DNA from: Phylloscopus collybita
Taxonomy: Eukaryota; Chordata; Aves; Passeriformes; Phylloscopidae
Direction: 5' to 3'
NCBI GenBank assembly: GCA_027886175.1
Contig: JAJNNQ010000075.1
Coordinates: 63,132,001-63,196,000 of the forward strand
Length of the DNA stretch: 64,000 bases
Part shown: piece by piece, positions 36,001 through 45,556 of the stretch
Layout of the letters: every line of letters begins with the position of its first letter
How positions within the stretch are numbered: the first letter of the stretch is position 1
Position numbers and translations under genes: made by a program
Notes under the pieces: generated by a model
Database searches by the model: none
What the model saw: the letters and a program-made list of their open reading frames with translations, nothing else
What the model was told of the DNA's origin: nothing

Positions 36001-38038
36001 AGGCCTCATTATTACCGCAAATTGTCCAGATATTAGCCTAATATTTCAGTTCTTGATTTACAAATGTTCGGAAATCTAGAATCTATTTCAAAATATCACC
36101 GTCATAGTTAATCACTGTAATAAAATACCAGTATACTTTGCGAGTAGGAACGGGAAGTGTTCCAAAATAGCTAACATTTCAAGCAGTTTTCTCTCTTTAT
36201 TTCTTCTATTAAGATCTCGCGCTTTTTTTCTCTTTTTTTCTTTTTTTTTCTTTTTTTTTTTGCCTAGTCCAGAAATACATTCTTCATATTACCATGTCAT
36301 AATTCATGTCAGCTTTAGAAATGAACCTCTTCAATAATGTTTGCGAAGAAACTAATTTAACTTTGTCAAAGAGTTAAGAAGGATCATGTATTTTAATTTC
36401 AGAGACACTCCTTATGCACAAAGAGTAGCCCGATGTAATTTTTGTAATGTGTTACAGAGTGGGCTTTCTGCACTCCCTTTATTCTGCTGTCTTTTGTTAT
36501 TGTTGCTGAAATGATATTTTTTGTGTAAACTCTGTTGGGAATTCTTTTGAAGAAGCCACTTGTAAATCACTCATTGCTTCTGTCTCAACTTTTACTGCAT
36601 TTTCAAAATCAAGGTTAAAAAAAAAAAAACAAAGTAGGAAACGCACGCTGTTAAAAGTGACTTTATAGGAAATGTTTGCAGTACAAAAATGAGCTGTTTT
36701 CAGATGCTGTCCTTTTTTAACAGCGTATTTTCCTATTTGCCTACATATATGTATTTAAACCCCTAACAAGGTATTCATTGCATGCATTCAGTTATAAATA
36801 TTCACACTTTAATGTGTCAGGGGGAGAGAAAAGAGGAACATTTAGAAAACGAAGTGGAACCTACGCGTAGCGCCGCCGAGAATTTTGGTGATACCAGCAA
36901 CGAAAGCGTTTCGTTTTCGAAACGAGAGCAGATATAAAAACAGTTCGTTTTTGTATTTAAAAAAAAAAAAAAAGTTTCACTTTCTAACTATTACATTCTT
37001 AAGAAAATGTGAAATGAATCCCGAGGACAGTCTGGGTGGCGACAATTTCTCTTAGAATTAACGCCGATAAGCGTTTCTGCCTCGATGCATATAATGGGAT
37101 GTAGATGCCCACTTTCGCTTCTTACAAATCCCATCTATGACACCCGCCATAATCAGAGTATGAAAAGTTCAAGGAACAGAACGGGACACTTTCAAGGCTT
37201 AAGGAAAATGCCTTGAAATAAACGCGCGCCCCAGGTACCGACACTTTGGCCTTTCGGACGGAACCTGTTTATTGCTCAGCGGCAAAGAAAAGTACCAAGC
37301 GGAGAGAGGAGCGCGCTGGAAAGCCCAGTGAAACAGCGGGACCGACAATATCACCCGTCAACAACAACACCACCAACAACAAAGAAAGAAAAGGAAACAA
37401 AAAATAGCCGAGTTGCTAGGGATAAGCCGACAATACGGAGGCAGGAGCCCTGCTCAGCCGTTCCGCTGCCAAGAAAAACTCGGAGGAGTTTTGCCCGGCT
37501 GGAACGGCGAGGAGGATGGGGAGCTTCTCGTGCAGACGGAGCCCGCGACCCCCAGCCCCTCTCTCCCCCGCGGACCCGTCGACAGCCACGCTTCCCTCTC
37601 CACGGCGGACCCCGCGCCGGGCAGGGAGTGAGCCGCCACCGCAGCCGCCCCCCGCGCCGGGCTCCGCAGCCTCCGCCCGCCCCCGGCTCCCCCGGCTCCC
37701 CCGGCTCCCCCGGCCTCCGCGGCCGCGCTCGGCGGGCCCGGGCAAGCGCGGGGGGCAGCGCGGTGCTCACTCACCATTTGGGAGAAGAGGCCGAGGTCGG
37801 CGGTGTAGGGCAGGAAGGCGCTGTAGTTGGGGGCGCTGTAGGGGCTGGCGTACATGCCCAGCACCGAGGTGACAGCGGCCGAGCCGCTGCCCAGCTCGGC
37901 GCCCGCGGGCCGGCCCGAGGCGGCAGCGGCGGCGGCGGCGGCTGCGGCGGCGGCGGCCAGTACCCCGGGCCGGTCGCTGCCGTACACCGCCTGGCTGGCG
38001 CTGAGATACTGCGGGTAGCCCAGCTGGGGGAAGGACAT
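33032..38038 (-). CDS. IRX1: Iroquois homeobox protein IRX1 (4 coding exons)
   Basis: A TALE-class homeodomain transcription factor of the nucleus, which in vertebrates patterns neural tube, heart, lung, limb and kidney. Joining 38038-37775, 35134-34120, 33556-33484 and 33089-33032 gives 469 residues, against about 480 in human IRX1. Visible in order: the conserved N-terminus [13 protein letters not shown]; a 13-Ala tract (28-40); [19 protein letters not shown] (60-78); the homeodomain (about 127-188), with the extra PYP (149-151) of the TALE loop and WFANARRR (173-180) in helix 3; an acidic region (205-246) containing [28 protein letters not shown] (306-320); a Pro run (327-333); the Iro box around LPSHGLYTC (348-356); a His-rich stretch (386-395); and a C-terminus ending [10 protein letters not shown]-terminus, Iro box and C-terminus match IRX1 rather than IRX3, and place it in the IRX1/2/4 cluster type. 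The ATG has G at -3 and no upstream ATG is seen for about 480 bases. All three introns are GT-AG. Confidence 0.97.
33090..33483 (-). other. IRX1: IRX1 intron 3 (394 bp)
   Basis: GT-AG, phase 2. It ends with about 60 bases of nearly pure C/T on the minus strand (a T run, then C-rich sequence, plus 33094-33149). The complementary plus strand has G10-class runs with G-quadruplex potential. Confidence 0.92.
33484..33556 (-). CDS. IRX1: IRX1 coding exon 3 (73 nt)
   Basis: The acceptor TCCTTCTAG|AAAG follows a long T-rich pyrimidine tract. The exon's first two bases complete codon 427 (GAA, Glu). It encodes [19 protein letters not shown] and then QPVRD, matching the conserved IRX1 segment PRxDSP...[11 protein letters not shown]. 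The donor is GACAA|GTGAGT at 33484/33483, phase 2. Read without splicing it appears to end VRDK-stop, but splicing makes that residue Asn. Confidence 0.93.
33557..34119 (-). other. IRX1: IRX1 intron 2 (563 bp)
   Basis: GT-AG, phase 1. Its 3' end carries more than 40 bases of nearly pure T on the minus strand (plus 33571-33616, A-rich), an unusually long polypyrimidine tract directly before TCTCCTTCTAG. Confidence 0.93.
34120..35134 (-). CDS. IRX1: IRX1 coding exon 2 (homeodomain, Iro box)
   Basis: The acceptor TGTGTTTCAG|GGC at 35135/35134 is in phase 0 with exon 1, giving the family-conserved [13 protein letters not shown]. The exon carries residues 89-426 plus the first base of codon 427, including the whole homeodomain, acidic region and Iro box. 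The donor is ATAG|GTAATT at 34120/34119, phase 1. Reading past it adds GN and a stop, which is not real protein. A long antisense frame over this exon is a composition shadow. Confidence 0.96.
35135..37774 (-). other. IRX1: IRX1 intron 1 (2640 bp)
   Basis: GT-AG, phase 0. The 5' part (37240-37774) is CpG island and includes a 9-bp CCGGCTCCC repeat. The middle is AT-rich, with a T-rich stretch at about 36220-36265 and an A run at 36961-36973. An inverted repeat (36908-36923) with an interferon-response-like arrangement is noted separately. No embedded gene seen. Confidence 0.92.
37683..37718 (+). repeat. 9-bp CCGGCTCCC tandem repeat, about four copies
   Basis: Direct CCGGCTCCC repeats lie in IRX1 intron 1, about 60 bases past the exon 1 donor. 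On the transcript they read GGGAGCCGG, giving several GGG groups that could fold in the nascent RNA. Confidence 0.92.
37775..38038 (-). CDS. IRX1: IRX1 coding exon 1
   Basis: Encodes residues 1-88, from MSFPQLG to LFSQM, in 264 nt. The donor ATG|GTGAGTGAG lies at 37775/37774 and the junction is phase 0. The Ala tract is encoded by interrupted GCN repeats at about 37920-37960, which would be prone to length change. The start ATG is at 38036-38038. Confidence 0.96.
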
Positions 38039-38102
38039 CTCCGGGGCGCGGGCACAGAGGCGGCGGCAGCAGCACTGGCGGCAGCAGCAGAAACGGCAGA
38101 GA

Positions 38103-38146
<44 letters not shown>

Positions 38147-38420
38147 AGGGGGAAAGGGGGGCGGGGGGGGAGGGGGGGGGGGAAGGAATTATACAAAAAA
38201 AAAAAAAAAAAAAAAAAAAAGGGGGGAGGAGGGAGCCTGCTGAAGAGCCAGGGAGGGGAGCGGAACAAACCCGGGCTTCTCTGGATCTCTCTCTCTCTTT
38301 CTTTTTTCCTCCCCCCTCCCCTCTTTACTGGAGTCAGGAAGGGCAAGAGAAAAGAAATCGAGCCGATAGTTTTCTTTTTTCGTCCTGATTTCTTTCTGTC
38401 AGATATATATTGCACGCTAG
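38039..38420 (-). promoter_or_regulatory. IRX1: IRX1 5' leader and proximal promoter (approximate)
   Basis: The transcription start cannot be read directly. A TATA-like ATATATAT at about 38402-38409 (minus strand) would place a start near 38375. A start within the GC-rich 70 bases before the ATG is equally possible. Between lie a C/T-rich segment (38283-38335), the A26 and A39 runs and the G-rich block. I see no ATG upstream of the IRX1 start in this interval. Confidence 0.4.
38106..38220 (+). repeat. A39, G-rich block, A26 just upstream of IRX1 ATG
   Basis: A39 (38106-38144) is followed by about 40 bases almost purely G (38145-38186, including runs of 8 and 11 G) and then A26 (38195-38220). 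The first run ends only 68 bases from the start codon. On the coding strand this is T26, C-rich, T39. G-quadruplexes could form on the template strand. Confidence 0.95.
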
Positions 38421-38599
38421 GTATGGAGGAGGAGAGGAGGAGTGTGGCAGGATTCAGTGGGGTGTCTTTCCTCAAATCTCGGCTCTTCTGTGCTCCTAAA
38501 TCCCTTAGATGTGATCTGATCAACAATTGAGCTCCAACTGATGTGTCTGCCCTTAGGTCCTAGGCTGATCTTTCAGATACAATTTGAAGTTGATGTTTT

Positions 38600-38720
38600 G
38601 ATTGGCACCCACTTGAGCTGGAAGCGCCGCCCCGCGCCCCCCGCCCGCCCCGCCGCCCCCCTCGGCGCAGCACGTGGTGCGCAGCCCAGCCCGGGCCGCT
38701 CGGCTCGGAGCTGCGTGTGC

Positions 38721-38751
<31 letters not shown>

Positions 38752-38760
38752 CGTGTGTCC
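38600..38760. promoter_or_regulatory. IRX1: Upstream promoter block: CCAAT, GC boxes, E-box, (TG)n
   Basis: The minus strand has a CCAAT pentamer at 38601-38605. A GC-box-like CCGCCCGCCCCGCCGCC run lies at 38641-38657 and a palindromic CACGTG E-box at 38671-38676. A (TG) repeat with a few CG/AG interruptions spans 38714-38758. These are ordinary promoter motifs, 560-720 bases from the ATG. Use of any of them is inference. Confidence 0.45.
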
Positions 38761-39689
38761 GCGCAGCTGCTCTGCTCTGCTCCGAGTGTATTTAATGTTT
38801 AGCAATGGGCTCCTTTCAGAAAAGCCCCCACTGCTGTATGACAACCTGTCTACACGATTTTACAGCTGTCCAACATTGGGGTTTTGCTGTTTCGCAGCCT
38901 TAGTGTGTCCCCTTTTAACAAAAACAACTGTGTTGCTGGGTTTTTTTCCACCTTTAACATTGAGTCCCCCTTGTCGTCGTTGGATTCAGGAACAAACGAG
39001 AGTGGCCGTGAGAGGAAAAGGGGGCTTTGCAGCCAGGCGACTTGTAACAATTTACCACTACAAAAAGAAAAAGAAAAAAAAAAAAAAAGGAGATAAAAAA
39101 GGCTGATAAATAAATAAATGCGATCTCTCTACGGCAACCCACAAACGCCACTCATACACGAACACATATGTGCAACTTTGCTGAAAGTCAAAAGGCTCCT
39201 AGCAGTACTCCCCAGAAGAATCTTTAGGAAAAAAAAAAAAAAAAAAAAAAAAGGGGAGAAAAAAATAAAAAAAGACCCGCAGCGATGCGATCCTCCCCGC
39301 CGCCCTTTCTCCTCCTCATGCCCTGCCGAGGGATTGACACTCGGGGACAATTATCATAGGCATTGCGACAGTTCTCGGAATACTGGAAATAAATAATCCC
39401 GCAAATCAACAACCTGGACATGAATGCCGAGGGGCGCAGAGGACCCTCAGCCCTCGCCCCCGAGCGGGGGTGGGGGTTAGGGGGAAACCGAGTGCCTTGT
39501 AGGTTGTCAAAACTTCCATCCTCCCGTTTCAGTGGAGACCGAAGGAAACCCATAGGGGGAGAAACAGGGGGAGAGGGAAGGGGGGGATCACAGGGGACAT
39601 ACACACGAAAGGGCGAAAATGAACTCTTCCCATCATTATCATTAACGACCATGATTAGAGGAAGGGATTTTTTTTCCTCTCTTCTTCTC
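38761..39689. other. IRX1 upstream flank, no gene
   Basis: Unique sequence with an A-rich tract at 39061-39087, an A24 run (39229-39252) and a GC-rich, G-run-containing stretch at 39440-39600. Open frames on both strands are composition artefacts. Confidence 0.55.
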
Positions 39690-40670
39690 CTTTTCCCCTT
39701 GGAGAGGGGTGGAAGGTGCAGCGGGAGACAAAGGACTCCTCTGCGAGGGACCCGGCCGCCTTAAGGGAGGCGGGCTGTCACGGCTGTGCCCTGCTTGCCG
39801 TGTTGTCCAGTTCCCCGACGTGGCTGGGCTCGCCCGAACCGCGTTGGGACCGAGAGAGCATCGCACCGCCCGGGCGGCACCGCAAACTTTCCCTTTCCTA
39901 CCGCTGCCGGGGCCCTCCCAGCTCCCCCGCTGTGGAAAACGAGGAGCGCGGGGGCGGCGGGCCGAGGGCTGGGCGTTTCTTGCCCCGACCTTCCCAGCCC
40001 CGCTGGGACTGCTGGGGGCCGCTCTGCCCCACGAGTCCAGCGTGCCGCCCTCGCCGGGGCAGCGCTGCCGCTCCGCCGGCTGCGGGGAGAGTCGGCGGGG
40101 CCGGGCCGGGCGCTGCCGTCCCTTTGGCCGGCCCCGGCGGAGCGGCCCCGCGGAGGGACGCCGAGCGGCCGGCCCCGGGCCAGCCCTCGCCGCCGCGGTC
40201 CCCGCAGCCTAGGAGCTCCGTCTTTGTGCTGAAGGGGCGGCCGAGCTCTTCCTTAGAGGACGGCGCGGCGCGGAGTGGCCGCAGACGCAAAGGCCCGCGG
40301 CTTTTCGGGATGCAAGTGTTTGGCAGAGGGGGAAGTGTGGGGGGAGAGGGGGAAGGGAAGAAGAAGGAGGAGTGGGGGGACCACGGGTGTCTCCCGTTTG
40401 GTTTTTTTTTTTTTTTGTTTTTTCTTTTTTTTTTTTTTTTTTTTTTCCCGAGCCCAGAGCCAGAGGCAGCCCTAAGGTTCGGGCCGCTCCGGGGGGCTTC
40501 GCGCCCCCTCTCCCAGCTTGCAGCCCCGGGCTGAGCCCGGCAGCCCGGATGCCGCCGGGAACTGGCCGCGCGGGAGCGGAGGGAGATGCCTCCCCTCCTG
40601 CCAACCGCGGGATGTCTCCAACCCCGGCCAGCCCTTTCCTCCCCGTGCTCCAGGGAAGCGCTCCGTCTCA
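39690..40670. promoter_or_regulatory. Upstream CpG island (about 1.7-2.6 kb from IRX1 ATG)
   Basis: Very high CpG density with GC boxes, interrupted near 40402-40446 by a T-rich tract. Frames of 130-270 codons are open on both strands, but their products are Pro/Ala/Gly/Arg-rich low complexity with no domain. A divergent or antisense non-coding transcript could start here; no splice pattern is clear enough to call one. Confidence 0.65.
40402..40446 (+). repeat. T-rich tract inside CpG island
   Basis: About 45 bases of T with two single-base interruptions split an otherwise CpG-dense region. Confidence 0.93.
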
Positions 40671-41054
40671 CGGTGTTGATTAAACTTCCTTCCCCACCAG
40701 TTGGAAATAGCGAACTTTCCCCTTCCTATGTCTAACAGGGAGAGCAGTACCTCCCCCGCTCCAAAATCTCACCCTCAAAGCAGGAGAGCGACCCTCAGAC
40801 AAAAATGCACCGCCGTAACAGAGCTGAGTGGGACTTGAAATTTGCAGCCTTATTTTGCGAATGGAAGTGTCACATTACAAGGGCTTCAGGTAAATAAAGG
40901 TGGGATAAGGCACCGACGCTGCCGAAATCTTCTTAGCTCTTTAGATCTGTGTGGAATGTATATCCAGAAAAGGTTTCCACTTGGAGGCTTAAGAAATGTG
41001 AGTCATCCCCTCCCCCACCCGCTCTCATCCTTCTCGGATCGGTTCAGGGGAGGG

Positions 41055-41103
<49 letters not shown>
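41055..41103 (+). repeat. Poly(A) run (A49)
   Basis: Forty-nine uninterrupted A residues, the longest homopolymer in the window. No retroelement body was recognised before it. The length may be affected by sequencing or assembly. Confidence 0.93.
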
Positions 41104-41105
<2 letters not shown>

Positions 41106-41482
41106 AAAAAAGTCTCCTTTGCTTTTCTATCAGCCCAGCATCTTTTTGGGGAGAACTTTGCTGCTTTTCACCTTGAGTAGAAATAGACCAATTAAATACA
41201 AAGTGCAGGTTACCTGTAACAGTGACTTCGGAAAGAACAGAAAGAAGGGAGACAAGAAAAACAAAACACAAGAACAATGAACGTGAATTGGAAGGAAAAG
41301 AAAGTAGAAAGGAAAAAACCGCCAAAGAGGGGGAAAGTTACAAGACTGGTAGAAAGCTTTGTTCCTCATCTGCAAAGTTCCTTGCGTAAGGATGAGCAGG
41401 GTCCTGCGAATGCCATTAATTATGCACAATTCTGATCAGAAAATGCTAATCCCCACGCGATTCCTGCTCCTGCACAGGGCAT

Positions 41483-41486
<4 letters not shown>

Positions 41487-41523
<37 letters not shown>
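41487..41523 (+). repeat. Poly(T) run (T37)
   Basis: Thirty-seven T residues lie 384 bases from the A49 run, in opposite strand sense, so the two runs form a potential inverted pair. Confidence 0.93.
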
Positions 41524-43304
41524 CTGACGGTTTATTAAGTCACTTTAGCAGGCAACCTTTCAAAGCCCTTTTTAATTTTTTTCCCCCTTGTGCAAGTAAG
41601 CTGGGACCAGAGCTGCTACACTAAGCTACTTAGCTTGAAAATCAGTTTAGTGAAGGTCTGGGAGATTCTGGGTTTATTTCCTCCCATACAAGACCTATAG
41701 CAGGAGCTTAATAACAAAAGTGCGAAAAGAACGAAACTGTACGGAAAATTACAAACATCAGCAGCAGCTGCCCGAAGCGCTAGGCAAATCTTTCCCTAAA
41801 ACCAGGATCTAAACAGTCCAAAAGGTTGGTGATCAACCCCTCCTAGCCATAAATTAGATTCAAATTGTTTATAGGTGGAATAAAATGCAGGTTAAAAAAT
41901 TAATTATAATTCGAAAAAAAAAAAAATCTTTCTTTTACTTTTTTTTTCCCCCCCATTTTTTTTCCTCTGAGAACTGTGTTGCAGTTGCTTGAACGCCTCC
42001 TTAACTTTCTGCAAGACCTAACAAAAAAGAGTGCGGTGCCAACTCATTAGCCGAACAGCGTTTTAAAAGACGATATACAGTCACGTAGCAAAAAAAGGAT
42101 TTGGGCTGAGAGTGAAAAGCAGTCACCTTCCCGTCGGAGAGCGGATGCACATCAGAAATCAGGCGGGAGAGAAATACCTAACAGCGCTGGGCATAATGTG
42201 ATTATACCTAAGGTAATCGCTTAAAATAAATTGTATACTGTTTAAAGTAAATCGACCTAAATGGCCACGCTCATCTAATTCAAAGATCATTGGGCAGATA
42301 AACTTCTTAAGGAGCCTTTCTTGAGGAGGAGTTTGCTAAGACAGTGTGATCCTTCCAGTTTCTTAAGGCGATGCATCCAGTGCCAAGAGATTTTCTCTTT
42401 ATTATTAACAAATCAGTTTAGATAGGGGTCCGATAAGAAATGCAAATCCAGACATAGGGGTCGCTGCTTGGCCGAATTTTAACTAAAGGCTGGTTCTGCG
42501 GGAATTGACTACAGGGTACGTTTGCGAAGAGGCTGTGTGAAGCTTTTACACTGACTCTACTGAAAAATGAAGTCAGTGATTTTGATCTGCTCCAGATGTC
42601 CTAAGAGTGGATATTGCAGTGCTGGGAATCCGCACCAAATATCTGAGGGCAATGATGGTAATCAGCGCAACCCATCAGCCAGGGGGGACTGGCAATTGTG
42701 ATAACCTGCTGCAAATGCGCAGGGCTGGAGATGGCAGTGATAAACCGCTGAAAATATCTTCAAATGGAGATGACAGAGATGTTGAAAGGAGACACCTAAC
42801 TATGGAGAGAATAGGATACTAAGCAGAGCACAATCTGAGAGTGGAGTTCAGATACTTACTAGTCTACGGTTCACCCGTGTAATTTCCACAGTGATACACG
42901 CGTTTGGGCGCCGTCTCTGCGGGCAGATACACGAGCGTATGGCCCCGTTGGTAAAACGCGGGGTTTATGCGGCGTTGATAATCAGATCTACCAAAAGAAA
43001 GGGAGGTTTAGTCTCTAAAGCGCCTTGTTTGTGGCTTGGGGATAAAAGTTTTCATTTAATTCTGTAACTGCTCTGAAACATCCTGGTAACGATTTCTTTT
43101 GCAAATCCTCTTTTCATTTTCAGCTCTCACCGGTAATAGACGAAGAAATTTAAGATGATCTCTTCAGTTAATAGTCTGTTTCAATTTTCTTTCCTGTGGA
43201 AAGAACGTGCGGAGGAGGGGAAAGGAGATGTACAAAAAAAAAAAAAAAATACAATTATCCGTATGTTGCTAATTTTCTGACTGTTCTCAGCAGGTAGTTT
43301 CACA
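41524..43304. promoter_or_regulatory. Non-coding upstream DNA, candidate regulatory
   Basis: Complex unique sequence with little simple repeat. TAAT-type cores recur at 41900 and 42200-42420 (e.g. ATTAATTATAATTCG). The 42600-42820 stretch is richer in GAT/GATAA words (GATGGTAATC, GTGATAACC, AGTGATAAACC), which resemble GATA sites. A 71-codon frame at 42607 is not convincing as protein. Enhancer function is inferred from context. Confidence 0.28.
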
Positions 43305-43336
<32 letters not shown>

Positions 43337-43343
43337 TTTTTTT
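43305..43343 (+). repeat. (CT)n followed by poly(T)
   Basis: About twelve CT dinucleotides (43305-43328) run directly into a T run of about 16. Confidence 0.95.
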
Positions 43344-43902
43344 CCTATCTGTCTTTTTATTAATGCCTAAGTTTAAAATAACTCTACCATGTTAGGTATC
43401 AATCCTATATATTTTAATGATACATCTGTGCAGGACAGAATCCATTAATTTAATATATCTCTCCTAGATTCTAATTATGCACTGACTGCCGACTGTTTGG
43501 ATCAGTTGACTGAGTTTTCATTAAGTGTATTACATCTGATTTAGCATGGGACCGTGTTCCATTCGAGGACGTTTACTTTTTGGGGGGTGCCGGCAATGCG
43601 GGGGTGGCTCGGCAGGAGCGTGGCAGGGGTCTCCTCTCACTGGTCGCCCGCTGCCAGGCCCTGTGGCCGCCGTGTGACCGTCCTGAGAGCTTCTCATCAG
43701 CCCTGATTTATGAGCCTTGTTAAACACTCATTATTACTTTGCACCTTTTTTTCCGGCGGGGTCTGGGAAACAACCCCACTTTGTGACAACAGGGCATGTG
43801 ACAAACAATTACAGGCGGAGAGGTGATGTAGCTCTGGAGCGCCAGACTCCCCTCTCCTCCCCTTCACGCCGAACCAGAGGAACATTTCTGTCAAAAAGAA
43901 GA

Positions 43903-44093
43903 GGAAGGAAGGAAGGAAGGAAGGAAGGAAGGAAGGAAGGAAGGAAGGAAGGAAGGAAGGAAGGAAGGAAGGAAGGAAGGAAGGAAGGAAGGAAGGAAGG
44001 AAGGAAGGAAGGAAGGAAGGAAGGAAGGAAGGAAGGAAGGAAGGAAGGAAGGAAGGAAGGAAGGAAGGAAGGAAGGAAGGAAGGAAGGAAGGA
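43903..44093 (+). repeat. (GGAA)n microsatellite, about 48 perfect copies
   Basis: 191 bases of uninterrupted GGAA lie about 5.9 kb upstream of the IRX1 start codon. GGAA is the ETS-factor core, and tandem GGAA can be bound cooperatively by ETS proteins in other genomes. Open frames translating it as repeated Lys-Glu-Gly-Arg or Leu-Pro-Ser-Phe are artefacts. I see no interruptions, which suggests recent expansion or high polymorphism. Confidence 0.98.
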
Positions 44094-45553
44094 TATTTTT
44101 AAAAATCTCACTTTTTATTTGCCAATTTAATTCACAGTAACAGCAGCCTCTGTTAGACCTCTGACTGTGCAAATGAAGGGTTTGGTTTGGCTAAATAAAC
44201 ACAAACTTGGAATCAGGGATACCTGATCAATTCCCTAAATGTGAATATGTACACATCTTCAGTGTATACAGGCAGTACAGGATGGAATGCAAACCCGAGC
44301 AGCTGCAGCATTTGATTGTACTCAAGGTAGCACCTAGTAAGGTGTTTACAAAGATTATTTTATTCAGAGAGAGATAGAGCATGTACTTTCAAAATGAAAA
44401 ATACAACTTTTTAAAAAGGTAAACTAAGAGAAATTGACTTTCCCCCCAGTATTCTGGTGGTGACTTTTTATTAATCCTTTATCAGTTCACCTCAGGTGAA
44501 CTTACATTTATTTGTGATAGCAAGGTGAATTCGCAGATGTTCTCTTCCTCTGCACTTTTGCAAATGAATTATTAGAGCTATGCACACAGGCCTATATGAA
44601 CAAGGATTAAAATCTATGGAATGTATCATCTGCCTCTCTCTCTGTTTCTCTCTTTGTCCGTCTATCTACCTATCTATGAATATTTTATGGGTCTGAACTT
44701 AATTAACAAAATCATTTCCATTTTGTCTCCAAAATGATCAACAGCAATTATGTGAGTTTTTTAAGGTTTATAATTTTATGTCACCAGACTGTTGCTTGGG
44801 GGCAGAGGCACAATTGCCGTGCCAGCTGCAGTTGTATTTATTTGGTTTTTTTCCTGTCTTGTTCCTGTAGGGCTGCATTATGCAGTTTTTAATTAGTTTG
44901 TGTTTGTATTTCACCCGTCCCAAATCAATGCCATCCTGGAGCAATGCAATGTAAATTCCTGCAGTACAGGTGTAGCTGCTAGCTCTGGAACACTAGGAAA
45001 CTCATGTCTTACAAATGAAAGCAGTGAATGCCATTCAGCCAAACTGTCAGCTTTAAACAGCCAAGAGGAAGGAGATCAAAGCAGAGAGCAGGAACTTCTA
45101 CTCTCCAGATTAGTCTTTATGGCTTGAACGCCTAATGCTATTAAAGGGAACCAGGACATATAGCACATCGTTGGCTACAAAGTTACTTCTAATTTTGCTA
45201 AAGTCCTGCCTTATTTTGGCCAATGTAAGCCTTCAGAGCATTTCAAGATGCACTGTTTCCTTTGAGGCCTAGTAGCTACTCATAGGAAATTATGCAGAAC
45301 TAATACCTTCAGAGACACATTTCTGTTTGTGCACATATTTATATAACTTATCGCCGTTTGAAAGATAATTTTGATTTCCTCCTAGGTTCCACAAAGTCTT
45401 TTAATAGAACTTGCAGCAATAAAACCTGAAATTCTAGTATCTCCAGACATGAAAAGTCCCTTTATGTTGTGTTTGGTGTCTCTTCTTTCTTGAAATGACC
45501 TCTGTACGGTGGTGTATAAATCTATTATTCCAGTCACCAGGGAATTCTTTTAA

Positions 45554-45556
<3 letters not shown>
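44094..45556. other. Intergenic DNA upstream of IRX1
   Basis: No gene seen. Unique AT-leaning sequence with a CT-rich patch at 44634-44660. Some blocks (44480-44600, 44700-44900) look complex enough to be regulatory, but no clear motif grouping supports a call. Confidence 0.5.

Larger units (their letters stand above)
37240..38100. promoter_or_regulatory. IRX1: IRX1 promoter/exon 1 CpG island
   Basis: Dense CpG and high GC run from intron 1 through exon 1 into the 5' leader, where A and G homopolymers abruptly end it. Such islands are usual for vertebrate developmental promoters. Confidence 0.8.

Noticed and set aside
33032..38038. Assignment as IRX3, IRX2 or another Iroquois gene
   Set aside because: The N-terminal [13 protein letters not shown], the SAFLPY block, [11 protein letters not shown] and RIL.ALPSA C-terminus match IRX1; IRX3 has a different N-terminus and tail.
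37328..38526. Long frames on both strands across IRX1 exon 1 and 5' flank
   Set aside because: Out-of-frame or antisense readings of exon 1 and its CpG island; the true frame is fixed by the MSFPQLG start and splice phase.
39716..40534. 272-codon plus-strand open frame and overlapping minus frames in the upstream CpG island
   Set aside because: Low stop-codon density in GC-rich DNA; Pro/Ala/Gly/Arg low-complexity peptide running into a translated poly(T) tract.
43903..44093. CRISPR-like repetitive array
   Set aside because: Continuous 4-bp unit with no spacers; eukaryotic microsatellite.
43717..44172. Lys-Glu-Gly-Arg and Leu-Pro-Ser-Phe repeat 'proteins'
   Set aside because: Direct translation of the GGAA microsatellite.
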